From: Gordonia sp. SID5947
GTDB lineage: Bacteria; Actinomycetota; Actinomycetes; Mycobacteriales; Mycobacteriaceae
DNA: 64,000 nt
Assembly (NCBI RefSeq): GCF_009862785.1
Contig: NZ_WWHU01000001.1
Span: forward strand, 3,472,001-3,536,000
Direction: 5' to 3'
The notes below the pieces were generated by a model. That model saw nothing but the letters and a program-made list of their open reading frames with translations, ran no database searches and was not told where the DNA came from. Positions within the stretch are counted from its first letter, which is position 1. Each line of letters starts with the position of its first letter. Shown here in pieces: positions 20,883-30,484 of the stretch. The position numbers were made by a program, and so were the translations under genes.

Positions 20883-22148
20883 ATGGATCTGCTCAACCCG
20901 TCCGAGCGCAGTGAGAAGTACCGTGAGCAGCTGCTGGAGTTCATGGACAGCCATGTGTACCCGAACGAGTCGGTGTTCGACGAACAGATGCGTGCGTCGG
21001 AGAATCCGCACGCCACGCCGCCGATCCTGTTGGAGCTCAAGGCGAAGGCGAAAGAGGTCGGGCTGTGGAATCTCTTTCACCCGCATTCGGACTGGGGTCC
21101 GGGCCTCACGAATCTCGAGTATGCGCCGTTGGCCGAGATCATGGGTCGCGTCGGATGGGCCTCGGAGGTCTTCAACTGCAACGCTCCCGACACCGGCAAC
21201 ATCGAGGTGCTCACGCTCTTCGGGACAGACGAGCACAAGGAGCTCTACCTCAAGCCGCTCCTCGACGGCGAGATCGCGTCGGCATTCGCCATGACCGAAC
21301 CCGGCGTGGCCAGCTCGGACGCCACCAATGTCGAGCTCTCGATGGTTCGCGACGGTGACGAGTACGTCCTCAACGGCCGGAAGTGGTTCGCCTCCAACGC
21401 GGTCCGTCCCGACTGCAAGGTCCTCATCGTGATGGGCAAGACCGATCCGACCGCCGCCACGCATCGTCAGCAGTCGATGATGGTGGTACCCACCGACGCG
21501 CCGGGCCTCACCATCCTGCGCAACCTGCCCGTCTTCGGCTACGTGGACCGCGAGAGTCACGGCGAACTCGTCTTCTCCGACGTGCGGGTACCCGCGAAGG
21601 ACGTGCTCAAGGGCGAGGGCGAAGGGTTCGCGATCAGCCAGGCACGCCTCGGTCCCGGTCGAATCCATCACTGCATGCGTACCATCGGTATCGCCGAACG
21701 CGCCCTGGAACTGATGTGCACCCGGGCCACCGCGCGCGTGACCTTCGGGCAGCCGATCGCCGACCGTGCCAACATCCAGGACTGGATAGCCGAGGCGCGC
21801 ATCGACATCGAGATGGTCCGGCTCCTCACGCTCAAGGCCGCAGCGATGATGGACACGGTCGGCAACAAGGCCGCTGCCACCGAGATCGCGGCCATCAAGG
21901 TGGCCGCACCGAACATCGCGCTGAAGATCATCGATCGCGCAATCCAGGTGCACGGTGGCGGCGGCGTCACCGACGACTTCCCTCTGGCGCTGGCCTACGC
22001 CCATATCCGGACTCTTCGTCTGGCGGACGGGCCGGACGAGGTCCACAAGCGGGCCATCGCACGTCGGGAGCTGCGGCCCTATCGTGACGCCGCGTCTGCC
22101 CCGGAGCAGGTGCACGGCGTCTCGGATCAGGCCCTCGTCTCGCGATGA
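20883..22148 (+). CDS. Acyl-CoA dehydrogenase
   Basis: 421-residue FAD enzyme introducing a 2,3-double bond into acyl-CoA. N-terminal helical domain with SHVYPNE, FAD-binding middle region [17 protein letters not shown]-terminal domain with [11 protein letters not shown]. The start follows AAGGAGTCACCG. Its stop overlaps the TetR start by four bases (ATGA), so regulator and enzyme are coupled. It resembles the ACAD10/11-like class more than classical short-chain enzymes. Confidence 0.92.
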   Translation: MDLLNPSERSEKYREQLLEFMDSHVYPNESVFDEQMRASENPHATPPILLELKAKAKEVGLWNLFHPHSDWGPGLTNLEYAPLAEIMGRVGWASEVFNCNAPDTGNIEVLTLFGTDEHKELYLKPLLDGEIASAFAMTEPGVASSDATNVELSMVRDGDEYVLNGRKWFASNAVRPDCKVLIVMGKTDPTAATHRQQSMMVVPTDAPGLTILRNLPVFGYVDRESHGELVFSDVRVPAKDVLKGEGEGFAISQARLGPGRIHHCMRTIGIAERALELMCTRATARVTFGQPIADRANIQDWIAEARIDIEMVRLLTLKAAAMMDTVGNKAAATEIAAIKVAAPNIALKIIDRAIQVHGGGGVTDDFPLALAYAHIRTLRLADGPDEVHKRAIARRELRPYRDAASAPEQVHGVSDQALVSR

Positions 22149-22765
22149 CGACGGGGCCACGTCCGCTCACCCCGCGGGGTGAGCGGACGCGTTCGGCATT
22201 GATCTCCGCGGCGCGGACAGTGTTCGAGCGCGACGGTTTCAGAGATTCCCGCCTCACGGACATCACCGCCGAGGCGAACTGCGCGACCGGGTCCTTCTAC
22301 ACCTACTTCGACAGCAAAGAGGACATCCTCGACGCCGTCCTCGCCGAGGCGCAGGAGGACATGCTGCATCCCGGTCTGCCGCACGTGGAACCGTCGTCCG
22401 ACGATGATCCGACCGCGGTGATCGAAGCGGCCAATCGCGCGTACTTCGAGGCCTATCGACGCAACGCCCAGCTGATGCTGGTCCGCGAGCAGGTCGCCGG
22501 GCTCAGCCCAGAGTTCCGCGAGACGCGTCGTCGTCGCGCGCAGGTCTTCACGGAACGGAACGCGAAGCGCATCCGGGAGCTCCAGACCCGGGGTCTCGCC
22601 GATCCCGACCTCGACCCGATGCAGGCCGCGCGTGCGCTGTCGGGGATGGTCTCCCGAATGGCCTACTACGGGTTCGCTCTCGGCGACGAGCTCGACATGG
22701 ACGAGATGGTCTTCACCGCCACCCGGTTATGGGTCAACGCGATCGGACTGCGCCGACCGGATTGA
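22145..22765 (+). CDS. TetR-family transcriptional regulator
   Basis: 206 residues. N-terminal helix-turn-helix (about 12-58: [38 protein letters not shown]). ATG overlaps the acyl-CoA dehydrogenase stop, so it probably controls the SDR/acyl-CoA dehydrogenase unit and perhaps the convergent lactonase. The C-terminal ligand domain gives no clue to the effector. Confidence 0.9.
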   Translation: MTTGPRPLTPRGERTRSALISAARTVFERDGFRDSRLTDITAEANCATGSFYTYFDSKEDILDAVLAEAQEDMLHPGLPHVEPSSDDDPTAVIEAANRAYFEAYRRNAQLMLVREQVAGLSPEFRETRRRRAQVFTERNAKRIRELQTRGLADPDLDPMQAARALSGMVSRMAYYGFALGDELDMDEMVFTATRLWVNAIGLRRPD

Positions 22766-22793
22766 CGTCCGGCCGACGGTCCGGAACGGCAGA

Positions 22794-23753
22794 TCACTCG
22801 AAGTAGCGGCGCGGGACGTCGACGAGCATGGTGTCGATGTCCTTGTCGCTCACGCCACGTTCACGCAGAGCCGGCAACACGTCCTCGCTGATGTGGCGGT
22901 AATTCCACTTCGGCACGGCTTGCCGCTTGGCTTCCGGATCGAACCAGTCGATGAAGCAGGCGGCGTCGTGGGCCAGCGCCATCCGGTCGGCGTATCCCTT
23001 CTCGACGAGCGTGACGACGGTGTTGATCCGGTCCTCGAACGGCAGCAGGACGTCGAGCCCGAAGCGATCCATCCCGAGGATCGATCCCGCGTCCGCGAGC
23101 TTCATCAGATAGTCGAGGTCGGTCGAATCGCCCGAATGCCCGATCACCACCTTGGTCAGGTCGGCACCCTCCTCCGAGAGCACCTGCTGCGCAACCAGTC
23201 CGGACTCGGTGTGGGGATTGGTGTGGACCGTGATCGGCGCACCGGTCTGCGCACTGGTCTGTCCGACCGCGCGCATCACCCGTTCCACGCCGGGGGTCAG
23301 GCCCTGTTCTTCGATCGCGCACTTGAGGAACGCAGCCTTGACCCCGGTGTCGGCGATGCCCTCGGTCAGATCCTTCGTGAAGAACGTGACGAGCGGTTCG
23401 GAGACGTCGAAGAGCAGGCCCGGGCCGGTGTAGTGGAACTGGAAGGGGATGTCGTTGTAGGTGTAGAGGCCGGTCGCGACGACGATCTTGAGGTCGATCT
23501 GCTGGGCGATCTGCTGGATGCGTGGGATGTAGCGGCCCAATCCGAGCACCGTCGGGTCGAGGATCGTGTCCATGCCGAGGCCCTTGAGTTCGCGGAGATC
23601 GCGGACGGCCTCGGCGATCTTCTCGTCCTCGTCCCAGTCGTCCTGATAGTTCTGCCGGTACTCCTCGCCGAGCACGAAGACGTGCTCGTGGACGAGGACG
23701 TTGCCGAGATCGGCGGAGTCGACGGGCCCGGTGACGGTGTTGACAGTGCTCAT
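22794..23753 (-). CDS. Phosphotriesterase-like lactonase (Php family)
   Basis: 319-residue binuclear metal hydrolase. Metal ligands His22 and His24 in LVHEHVF, the carboxylated Lys144 in AFLKCAIEE, later His in ITVHTNPH and VVIGHSGD, and Asp in ALAHDAACF. Enzymes of this class in mycobacteria hydrolyse lactones with weak phosphotriesterase activity. Convergent with TetR (28 bp between stops) and divergent from the second sulfatase. Confidence 0.9.
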   Translation of the reverse strand: MSTVNTVTGPVDSADLGNVLVHEHVFVLGEEYRQNYQDDWDEDEKIAEAVRDLRELKGLGMDTILDPTVLGLGRYIPRIQQIAQQIDLKIVVATGLYTYNDIPFQFHYTGPGLLFDVSEPLVTFFTKDLTEGIADTGVKAAFLKCAIEEQGLTPGVERVMRAVGQTSAQTGAPITVHTNPHTESGLVAQQVLSEEGADLTKVVIGHSGDSTDLDYLMKLADAGSILGMDRFGLDVLLPFEDRINTVVTLVEKGYADRMALAHDAACFIDWFDPEAKRQAVPKWNYRHISEDVLPALRERGVSDKDIDTMLVDVPRRYFE

Positions 23754-23896
23754 GTGTGTCCTTCGCGACGTGGTACCCAGTATGTGGTCTGGCTCACTCT
23801 GCGCGACTGTATTTGAGGATGAGTTCAACTTCAAGATCCCCACTTCTGGGGAACCCGGCTGTGCCCGCAAATGCGAGCGCAGTGACCGTTTCTGTT

Positions 23897-23929
23897 CCCT
23901 GAGGTGCGAGCGAAGCGAGCCTCGAAGGG
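23897..23929. repeat. GAGCGAAGCGAGC-type repeat
   Basis: The element carries GCGAGCGAAGCGAGC flanked by CCCTGAGG and CCTCGAAGGG, which can form an imperfect stem. It lies directly before the second sulfatase, overlapping its likely ribosome site. The same core is tandemly repeated inside the membrane-protein gene at 40712-40819. Similar short motifs are frequent in actinobacterial genomes as far as I recall. Confidence 0.6.
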
Positions 23930-23947
23930 TCCGTGCATCATGGAGAG

Positions 23948-25267
23948 ATGTCGTCCTCGCGACCACACGGTGCGGCACGCGCTGAAGCGCGCAGCGGCGC
24001 GACCCCCCGCGAGAACCTCCTCCTGATCCATTGCCACGACCTCGGGCGCCATCTCGCGTGTTACGGGATCGACGGTGTCGACAGTCCGAATCTGGATGCG
24101 CTCGCCTCGGACGGGATCCTGTTCACCGATGCGCACGCCACCGCACCACTGTGCTCGCCCGCTCGCGGTTCGATCTTCACCGGGCGCTACCCGCACCGGA
24201 ACGGGTTGATCGGGCTCGCTCACCACGGGTTCGAGTACCACCGCGACGTCCGGACCCTGCCCACAATGCTGTCCGAGGTCGGCTATCGCACAGCGTTGTT
24301 CGGCATGCAGCACGAGAGTGCCGATCCCGGCCGCCTCGGCTTCGACACCGTCGACGTCACCGAGACACAGTGCGACCATGTGGTGGGCAGGGCGCAGGAG
24401 TGGTTACACGCGCACGTCCACGCATCCGACGAGCGACCGTTCCTGCTGACCGCCGGCTTCGTCGAGGCTCATCGTCCCTACCCGGCCGAGCAATACGAGC
24501 ACGCCGATCCGTCGTCGATCACGGTGCCGTCCTTTCTGCCCGACACCGACGATGTTCGCGAGGACCTGGCCGGTCTGCACGGCAGCATCGCGCGGGCCGA
24601 CGCCGCCGCGGGCCGTCTTCTCGCCACGGTTGCCGAACTCGGCCTCGACGACACGACGTGGGTCGTCTTCTTCACCGATCACGGTCTGGCGTTCCCGCGC
24701 GCCAAGTCGACGCTCTACGCGCAGGGCACCGGCATCGCGCTCATCATCCGGCCGCCGACGCGTCGCGGCGTCGACCCGCACACCTATGACGATCTGTTCT
24801 CCGGTGTCGACCTCACGCCCACGCTCGTGGACCTGCTGTCGGTGCCCGTACCCGGCGACGTCGACGGCGAATCCCATGCCGAGCAGCTCCTCGACCCACA
24901 CGAGGCGCCCGCCCGCACAGAGGTTTTCACGGAGAAGACCTACCACGACGCCTTTGATCCGATCCGTGCCGTGCGGACCAAGGAGTTCAGCTACATCGAG
25001 AGCTACGCCGAGCGGCCTCGTCTGCTGTTGCCCCTCGACATCGCCGAGAGTCCCTCCGCGAGATCACTAGACCTTTCCGAGACCCGTTCTCCGCGAGCGC
25101 GTCACGAACTCTACGACCTGCTCGACGATCCGGATGAGCAGATCAACCTCGCGGGCGACCCGGCCCACGCCGACACCCGCAGGCGATTCGCGCACATGCT
25201 CGCCGACTGGCGGACCCGCACCGAGGACGTGATCCCTGACGACGGCACCATCGTCGACGGGTTCTGA
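23948..25267 (+). CDS. Type I sulfatase (heparan N-sulfatase-like)
   Basis: 439 residues from ATG 23948; GTG 23933 is an alternative with an AAGGGT site. Metal site LLIHCHDLGRH, signature CSPAR with Cys69, Pro71 and Arg73 for formylglycine conversion, and VFFTDHG later. Shorter than the first sulfatase and without its C-terminal extension. No signal peptide. The substrate cannot be deduced; family members act on N- or O-sulfated sugars or small esters. Confidence 0.88.
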   Translation: MSSSRPHGAARAEARSGATPRENLLLIHCHDLGRHLACYGIDGVDSPNLDALASDGILFTDAHATAPLCSPARGSIFTGRYPHRNGLIGLAHHGFEYHRDVRTLPTMLSEVGYRTALFGMQHESADPGRLGFDTVDVTETQCDHVVGRAQEWLHAHVHASDERPFLLTAGFVEAHRPYPAEQYEHADPSSITVPSFLPDTDDVREDLAGLHGSIARADAAAGRLLATVAELGLDDTTWVVFFTDHGLAFPRAKSTLYAQGTGIALIIRPPTRRGVDPHTYDDLFSGVDLTPTLVDLLSVPVPGDVDGESHAEQLLDPHEAPARTEVFTEKTYHDAFDPIRAVRTKEFSYIESYAERPRLLLPLDIAESPSARSLDLSETRSPRARHELYDLLDDPDEQINLAGDPAHADTRRRFAHMLADWRTRTEDVIPDDGTIVDGF

Positions 25268-25390
25268 CAGCTGACCGCTGACGGCGGCATCGGTGTGAGC
25301 GGTCGCGAGAGGTCATTCGGCCGGCGGAGCGGATCATCGTGGGTCGGCTACGCTCCACAGCGACGTTTCTTCGACCAGGGGGTGGGCCCG

Positions 25391-26107
25391 ATGCGTGCAT
25401 CGGTGCGTGTGACGACGAGTGCGATCGCCGGGATGGCGGCGATCGCAATGGTGGCGGGATGCGGGGGAGCGGGGTCCGACCAGGCGTCGGCCGACACGTC
25501 CCCGGCGGGTGCGGGTGTGACCGTTCCGCCAAAGGATCTGGTGCTCACCAAATCCGAGCTGCCGGCGGGCTATCAGGAGATACCCATCCCGCCGGATCAG
25601 ATGCAGAAGTCCGCCGACAGCATGCTCGACGCCACCAGGGGAGCGGACATCAGTCCGGCCTCCTGTGCGCCGCCGACGACGGTTCCCGACACGATGGACA
25701 CGTCTGCGATGGGGATGCTCGTGGCAGCGCACGGTTCCACGACTCTGGCCGAGGTGGTGACGCCTGCCAAGGGCGACATGGCAGCGATCCGCGCATCGAT
25801 GACCGGTGACTGCGCAAAGGTCAGCGCCGCGATCAAGAACGGGGACGCGGCCGGAGCGTCGTCGACGATCAAGAACACCCCGATCGACGTGCCGGACACC
25901 AAGGCCGACGACGTGTTCGCGGTCGAGCAGACGAGTACGTCCACGGTCAACGGCCAAGAGGTGACGGCGACCTCGTTGCTGGCGTGGGCAACTGTCGGCG
26001 GCTACTCGGTCGCGGTGACGTCCGGTGGCCTGCTCGGTGCACCCGACACCGCGGTGTTCACCACCACGCTGGTCAAGGCGATCGACAAGGTGGCTGCCAC
26101 CGGCTGA
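25391..26107 (+). CDS. Secreted lipoprotein of unknown function
   Basis: 238 residues from ATG 25391. Signal peptide ending in lipobox VAGC, then a Ser/Ala/Thr-rich spacer and a compact domain beginning LVLTKSELPAGYQEIPIP. It resembles mycobacterial lipoproteins of unknown function, but I cannot name the family with certainty. It stands alone on the plus strand. Confidence 0.8.
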   Translation: MRASVRVTTSAIAGMAAIAMVAGCGGAGSDQASADTSPAGAGVTVPPKDLVLTKSELPAGYQEIPIPPDQMQKSADSMLDATRGADISPASCAPPTTVPDTMDTSAMGMLVAAHGSTTLAEVVTPAKGDMAAIRASMTGDCAKVSAAIKNGDAAGASSTIKNTPIDVPDTKADDVFAVEQTSTSTVNGQEVTATSLLAWATVGGYSVAVTSGGLLGAPDTAVFTTTLVKAIDKVAATG

Positions 26108-26155
26108 GGGCGGACCCGTCGCGCGCCGCCGAAACGAGCAACTACATTGCAACCT

Positions 26156-26782
26156 GTGAGTGATGCCGACACACCGTTCGCACATCTCACCGGACTGGCC
26201 ACCGGGCACGGTCCGGTGTCGCCGCATCGTCCCGACATCGCCGCCGCCCTGTGGTGGGAATCCGAGCCGAACGGCAAGTTGGATCGGCTCATCGCCTACC
26301 TCCGCGACGACGAACTCCTCCTCGCGGCCCGCAATGCCTGGCTGCGTGGGGTGTGGGGGATCATGGCCGTCACCACGCGCCGCGTCATCATGGTGAGTGT
26401 GCCGACGGAGACCCGGGAGGGGTACGCCTACGAGCTGCCTGTGGAGGCGGCGCTGGAGATGACCGACGGTGGTACCGACGACGGGTACCGGATCTTCTAC
26501 CTGCACGACTACGAGGCGACGACGAAGCTGTTCTTCACCAATGCGCTTGTCGGCGAATCGCTCTACGACCGGCTGTACTGGTGCGTCTCGCGCACCATGC
26601 TCGACGACCGCGGTGGCAGCCTCGAGCGCGCCGACGACCGCGGCGTGACCGACGATTTCGCACGATTCCGCAAGCTCAAGGACGCCTTCGACACCGGAGC
26701 CCTCGACGACGACGCGTTACGGAACGCGACGTTGCGGCTCTTCCTCGGGCCAGAGGGGCATCCGCCGCCACGGACTGTCTGA
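26156..26782 (+). CDS. Conserved hypothetical protein
   Basis: About 208 residues from GTG 26156 (TTG 26147 possible; no strong ribosome site). The middle part alternates strands (WGIMAVTTRRVIMVSVP, RIFYLHDYEATTKLFF), recalling a PH-like sheet, with an acidic helical tail. The last 66 bp overlap antisense the end of the next gene (26717-27526). Function unknown. Confidence 0.7.
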   Translation: MSDADTPFAHLTGLATGHGPVSPHRPDIAAALWWESEPNGKLDRLIAYLRDDELLLAARNAWLRGVWGIMAVTTRRVIMVSVPTETREGYAYELPVEAALEMTDGGTDDGYRIFYLHDYEATTKLFFTNALVGESLYDRLYWCVSRTMLDDRGGSLERADDRGVTDDFARFRKLKDAFDTGALDDDALRNATLRLFLGPEGHPPPRTV

Positions 26783-27526
26783 TCGCACCAGGAGGGCGTT
26801 GACCCAGTTGCCGGCGGCCTGCGCGGCATCGCCCGCCTTCCCGATGTCGGTGAGTGCGCTCCAGTAGGCGCGCCCGATCACGACGCCGTGCGCGAACTGA
26901 CGCCAGTTGGCGTAATAGCTCCGCGCCGAGTCGAGCCCGGCGAACAGCATCGGCCAGCACTCGTCGACCTCGAGGTAGCCCGAACGCAGGCAGGTCCGCA
27001 CCACAAACGGCAGTCTGCCGAGATCCCAGGCGCGGACATGCGTGGGAAAGTGTCTGTCGGACACCGTATTACGGAGGAGTTTCGCGGTCCGCAGGTTGTA
27101 GAGGGCGTTGTAGTGGCCGATCCAGTAGCCCGGTGACTCGCCACGAGCGGCTGCCCGGGCCGCGAGGAATTCTCGATGGACCTCCGGGTCGTGGCCAGGG
27201 GTTCTGCTGATCGCCTCGGCCACCAACGGTGCGATGACCTCGAATGTCGAGCTGTGCATGCCGTCGAGCAGGAGGCCGACGGTCTTCCTCGCCGAGACGT
27301 CGTCGGTGATGCCCCACCATTCGCGGATGCGGGTGCGCAGCACCTCCGGGTCGTCGTCGAGCGCGATGGTGTCGCAAGCGTACTGATTCGGGATCCACAT
27401 GTGCGCGCCGACATTCAATGCCGCCTGCGGGCGTTCGGGAAGAGGTGCGTCGCTCTGCCAGATGAACGGCCGGCCCAGCGACGACTTCTCCCCGGAGGGG
27501 AACGGGGTGATCGGCGGGATGGGCAC
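26717..27526 (-). CDS. DUF1266-like hypothetical protein
   Basis: About 269 residues, assuming GTG 27526; the frame is open further upstream but that part is low complexity. Aromatic-rich motifs such as REWWGITD, WDLGRLPFVVRTCL and ARSYYANWRQFAHGVVIGRAYWSALTD (shown in part: RSYYANWRQFAHG) fit DUF1266, a family of unknown role. It overlaps the preceding plus-strand gene tail by 66 bp. Confidence 0.7.
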   Translation of the reverse strand: MPIPPITPFPSGEKSSLGRPFIWQSDAPLPERPQAALNVGAHMWIPNQYACDTIALDDDPEVLRTRIREWWGITDDVSARKTVGLLLDGMHSSTFEVIAPLVAEAISRTPGHDPEVHREFLAARAAARGESPGYWIGHYNALYNLRTAKLLRNTVSDRHFPTHVRAWDLGRLPFVVRTCLRSGYLEVDECWPMLFAGLDSARSYYANWRQFAHGVVIGRAYWSALTDIGKAGDAAQAAGNWVNALLVRSDSPWRRMPLWPEEEPQRRVP

Positions 27527-27655
27527 ATCGATGAGGGTAGTCGGACGCGGTGACCGGGCGGACGATGGCCGTTGACGACTGCCCGGTGGTGACGGACCCT
27601 GAGATGGTGGCCCAACCCGAACAGTGCAGCAGCTCGTCGACCGCCCGGTTCCCGC

Positions 27656-27714
27656 AGCGGGATAGGACGCAACGGGATAGGACGCAACGGGATAGGACGC
27701 AGCGGGATCGGGGG
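27656..27714. repeat. 15-bp tandem repeat before the FAD oxidoreductase
   Basis: Nearly four copies of a 15-bp unit (cgggataggacgcaa type) at 27656-27700 with a degenerate last copy. It ends 6-10 bp before the GTG start at 27720 and merges with that gene's GGGGG ribosome site, so copy number could alter the 5' leader. Confidence 0.85.
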
Positions 27715-27719
27715 CAGCG

Positions 27720-29132
27720 GTGACCACCGCCGTTGTCGTCGGAGCCGGGCCCAACGGTCTCGCCGCAGCACTCCATCTCGCCCGCAGCGGGGTGGACGTG
27801 CAGGTTCTGGAGGCGTCGGACACGGTGGGCGGGGGATCGCGCTCGGGCGAGCTCACGGTCTCGGGCGTCATCCACGACCATTGCTCGGCGTTCCACCCGC
27901 TCGGCGTGGGGTCTCCGTTCTGGGCGGAGGTGGGTCTGGAGAAATACGGACTCACCTGGAGGTGGCCCGCGATCGACTGCGCGCATCCGCTCGATTCGGG
28001 AGATGTCGGCCTGCTCTACAAGTCCGTCGAGGACACCGCCGCGGGCCTCGGTGAGGACGGACGGCGATGGCAGATGGCATTCGGCGATCTGGCCAGGAAC
28101 TTCGACGACCTCGGACATGATCTCCTCCGGCCCATCGTCCACGTTCCGTCGCACCCGCTCCGGCTGGCCGCGTTCGGTCCGCGAGCGGTGTTGCCGGCCA
28201 CCGTGTTGGCCCGCTGGTTCCGCACCGAACGTGGACGGGCCCTCTACGGCGGGATCGCCGCCCATCTGTTCGCACGTTTCGACCGCCCGTTGACCGCTGC
28301 CCTTGGACTGATGATCGCGGCGAGCGGGCACCGCTACGGATGGCCGGTCGCCGAGGGCGGGTCGGGGTCGATCACCACCGCGGCGGCCGCTGCGTTGACC
28401 GACGCGGGCGGAAAGATCGAGACCGGTGTGCGGGTGGAGTCCCGAGCCGACATCCCCGATGTCGACCTCGTCCTGCTGGATCTGTCCCCGGCACAGGTGC
28501 TCTCGATCTACGGGGACGCGATGCCGGCCCGGATCAAGCGGGCCTATCAGCGCTATCGCGTCGGGGCCTCGGCATTCAAGGTGGACTTCGCCATCGAGGG
28601 TGACATCCCGTGGGCCAACCGGGACTGTGCGCGGGCCGGAGCCGTTCATCTGGGAGGCGACTTCGAGGAAGTGCGTGACTCCGAGCGCCGCCGCGCCGCC
28701 GGCGTCATGGTGGACCGCCCGTTCGTGCTGCTCGGTCAGCAATATGTCGCCGATCCCAGCCGCAGCAACGGGCCGGTGAACCCGATCTACGCCTATGCAC
28801 ACGTGCCTCGCGGTTACGACGGTGATGCCACCGAGGCCGTCATCGCACAGATCGAGCGGTTCGCGCCCGGCTTCCGCGATCGAATCATCGCCACCGTGAG
28901 CACCGGAACCGATCAACTGCGTTCGTACAATGCCAATTTCGCGACCGGAGACATCATCGGCGGCGCCAACGACGGCCTGCAGATGGTGGTCCGTCCGCGG
29001 CTCGGGCTCGATCCGTACGCGGTCGGTGTGGACGGGGTCTTCCTGTGCTCGCAGTCGTCCCCGCCGGGCGCGGGCATCCACGGATTGTGTGGATACCACG
29101 CGGCATCGTCTGCCCTGCGATCGCTGAAGTGA
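27720..29132 (+). CDS. FAD-dependent oxidoreductase, phytoene-desaturase-like
   Basis: 470 residues from GTG 27720. N-terminal dinucleotide fold VVVGAGPNGLAAALHLA followed by the desaturase-type GGGSRSGEL, and a C-terminal FAD motif around GVFLCSQSSPPGAGIHG. Such proteins act in carotenoid desaturation or as uncharacterised amine-oxidase-like enzymes. No carotenoid genes are nearby, so the role is open. Confidence 0.85.
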   Translation: MTTAVVVGAGPNGLAAALHLARSGVDVQVLEASDTVGGGSRSGELTVSGVIHDHCSAFHPLGVGSPFWAEVGLEKYGLTWRWPAIDCAHPLDSGDVGLLYKSVEDTAAGLGEDGRRWQMAFGDLARNFDDLGHDLLRPIVHVPSHPLRLAAFGPRAVLPATVLARWFRTERGRALYGGIAAHLFARFDRPLTAALGLMIAASGHRYGWPVAEGGSGSITTAAAAALTDAGGKIETGVRVESRADIPDVDLVLLDLSPAQVLSIYGDAMPARIKRAYQRYRVGASAFKVDFAIEGDIPWANRDCARAGAVHLGGDFEEVRDSERRRAAGVMVDRPFVLLGQQYVADPSRSNGPVNPIYAYAHVPRGYDGDATEAVIAQIERFAPGFRDRIIATVSTGTDQLRSYNANFATGDIIGGANDGLQMVVRPRLGLDPYAVGVDGVFLCSQSSPPGAGIHGLCGYHAASSALRSLK

Positions 29133-29177
29133 CGCCCCGCCGACGCCGGCTGGTTGCCCATACGCTGAACTGAACGC

Positions 29178-29765
29178 ATGGAACTCCTGCTCATCCGCCA
29201 TGCTCAACCGTTCCGGCTGAGTGATCCCAACGGTGCCGATCCGGATCTGACGCCCGATGGGGAGGAACAGGCCAAACGTCTGGCCGTGGCGTTGGCCGAC
29301 GGCCGGTACGGTCAGGTCGACCGACTCGTGAGCAGCCCCATGCGCCGCGCCGCGCAGACCGCAGGGTTCGCCCGCGATTCCCTGTCGCTGGATGTGGCCA
29401 CCGACGAACGGCTCGTCGAACTCGACCACGGCTGGACCACCTACGGTGCCGTCCACAACTACACCGATCGACGTCTGTTGTTGCAGGACATGAACGGGGG
29501 GCGCCTGGGGGAGAACAGCTTCGATCCGGAGCTGTTCCGCGACCGTGTCGTCGCCGGCGTCGAGCAGGTGGCCGCTTCCGCCGACGACGGCGTGGTGGCC
29601 ATCTTCTGTCACGGCGGCGTCATCAACGCCTACCTGTCACACGTCATCGGCACCGCGACGATGTTCTTCGTGGAGCCGTACTACACATCGGTGACACGGG
29701 TGCTCGCACTCGACGGCGGTCACCGGCAGGTACTGTCGGTCAACGAGATCGATCACCTGAGGTGA
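29178..29765 (+). CDS. Histidine phosphatase family protein
   Basis: 195 residues. Phosphohistidine motif LLIRHAQPF (RHA, His near residue 8), SSPMRRAAQT, and the second His in FCHGG. Belongs to the phosphoglycerate-mutase-like superfamily; likely a phosphatase of unknown substrate. Its 3' end overlaps the convergent TetR gene by 26 bp. Confidence 0.88.
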   Translation: MELLLIRHAQPFRLSDPNGADPDLTPDGEEQAKRLAVALADGRYGQVDRLVSSPMRRAAQTAGFARDSLSLDVATDERLVELDHGWTTYGAVHNYTDRRLLLQDMNGGRLGENSFDPELFRDRVVAGVEQVAASADDGVVAIFCHGGVINAYLSHVIGTATMFFVEPYYTSVTRVLALDGGHRQVLSVNEIDHLR

Positions 29766-30378
29766 TGGTCAGCCAGATCGTCCGCGACAGCGCCGCGACC
29801 AACAGCTCATCCGACGAGTTCCGCGGGTGGAGGATGTGCTGCGTGACGGTTCGCTCGACCATCCAGGTGACCGCGGCCACCGCCTCCGACGTCACCGCCT
29901 GATCGACCCGTCCAGACGCGCGCCACTCGGCAACCCTCGTCGCCGCGAAGTCGATGAACGCATTGATACGGCCGAACCAGAACTCGGCCACCTCGGTGTC
30001 ATAGGCTGCGACTTCACCGAGTGCGCGCATGAGCGTCCAGTGTTTACGGAACTCGGCGATCATCGCGCCGATGGCTCGCTCCACACCCTCGACCCCCGCG
30101 TCGAGTGACGCGTCGTCGGCGAACCACGACGTCGGGGCGGCGAAGAACTCCGCCGACGCCACGTCGGCAACGTCGATGAGCACCTGACTCTTGTTCGGGA
30201 AGTACTGATAGAAGTTCGTCCGCGACATCCCGGATCGTTCGGCGATGCGCTGGACGGGGATCTCCGTGAACCGCTCCCCGGACCCGAGGAGTTCCTCGAC
30301 GGCACCCAGGACGCGTTCGGTGGCGTCGGCACGACGCTCGCGTGCCTGCGCCGCCTGCGACTTGGTCACCGATCCCAT
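29740..30378 (-). CDS. TetR-family transcriptional regulator
   Basis: 212 residues from ATG 30378. The HTH is at about 20-65 (RVLGAVEELLGSG, IAERSGMSRTNFYQYFPNKSQ). It is divergent from the FAD-dependent monooxygenase at 30485, about 106 bp apart, and probably controls it. Confidence 0.9.
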   Translation of the reverse strand: MGSVTKSQAAQARERRADATERVLGAVEELLGSGERFTEIPVQRIAERSGMSRTNFYQYFPNKSQVLIDVADVASAEFFAAPTSWFADDASLDAGVEGVERAIGAMIAEFRKHWTLMRALGEVAAYDTEVAEFWFGRINAFIDFAATRVAEWRASGRVDQAVTSEAVAAVTWMVERTVTQHILHPRNSSDELLVAALSRTIWLTITSGDRSR

Positions 30379-30484
30379 GTCGGTGATGCTACGCCACACC
30401 TTGACACCCCCGTTGTACAGGCATAACGTCGTTCTGACACTGTGTCGAACTCCCTGTCTGACAGGTGGGTCGGGAGGAGTGCGC

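Noticed and set aside
27069..29612. 847-codon minus-strand frame
   Set aside because: It spans three recognised genes on other frames and contains no family motif.
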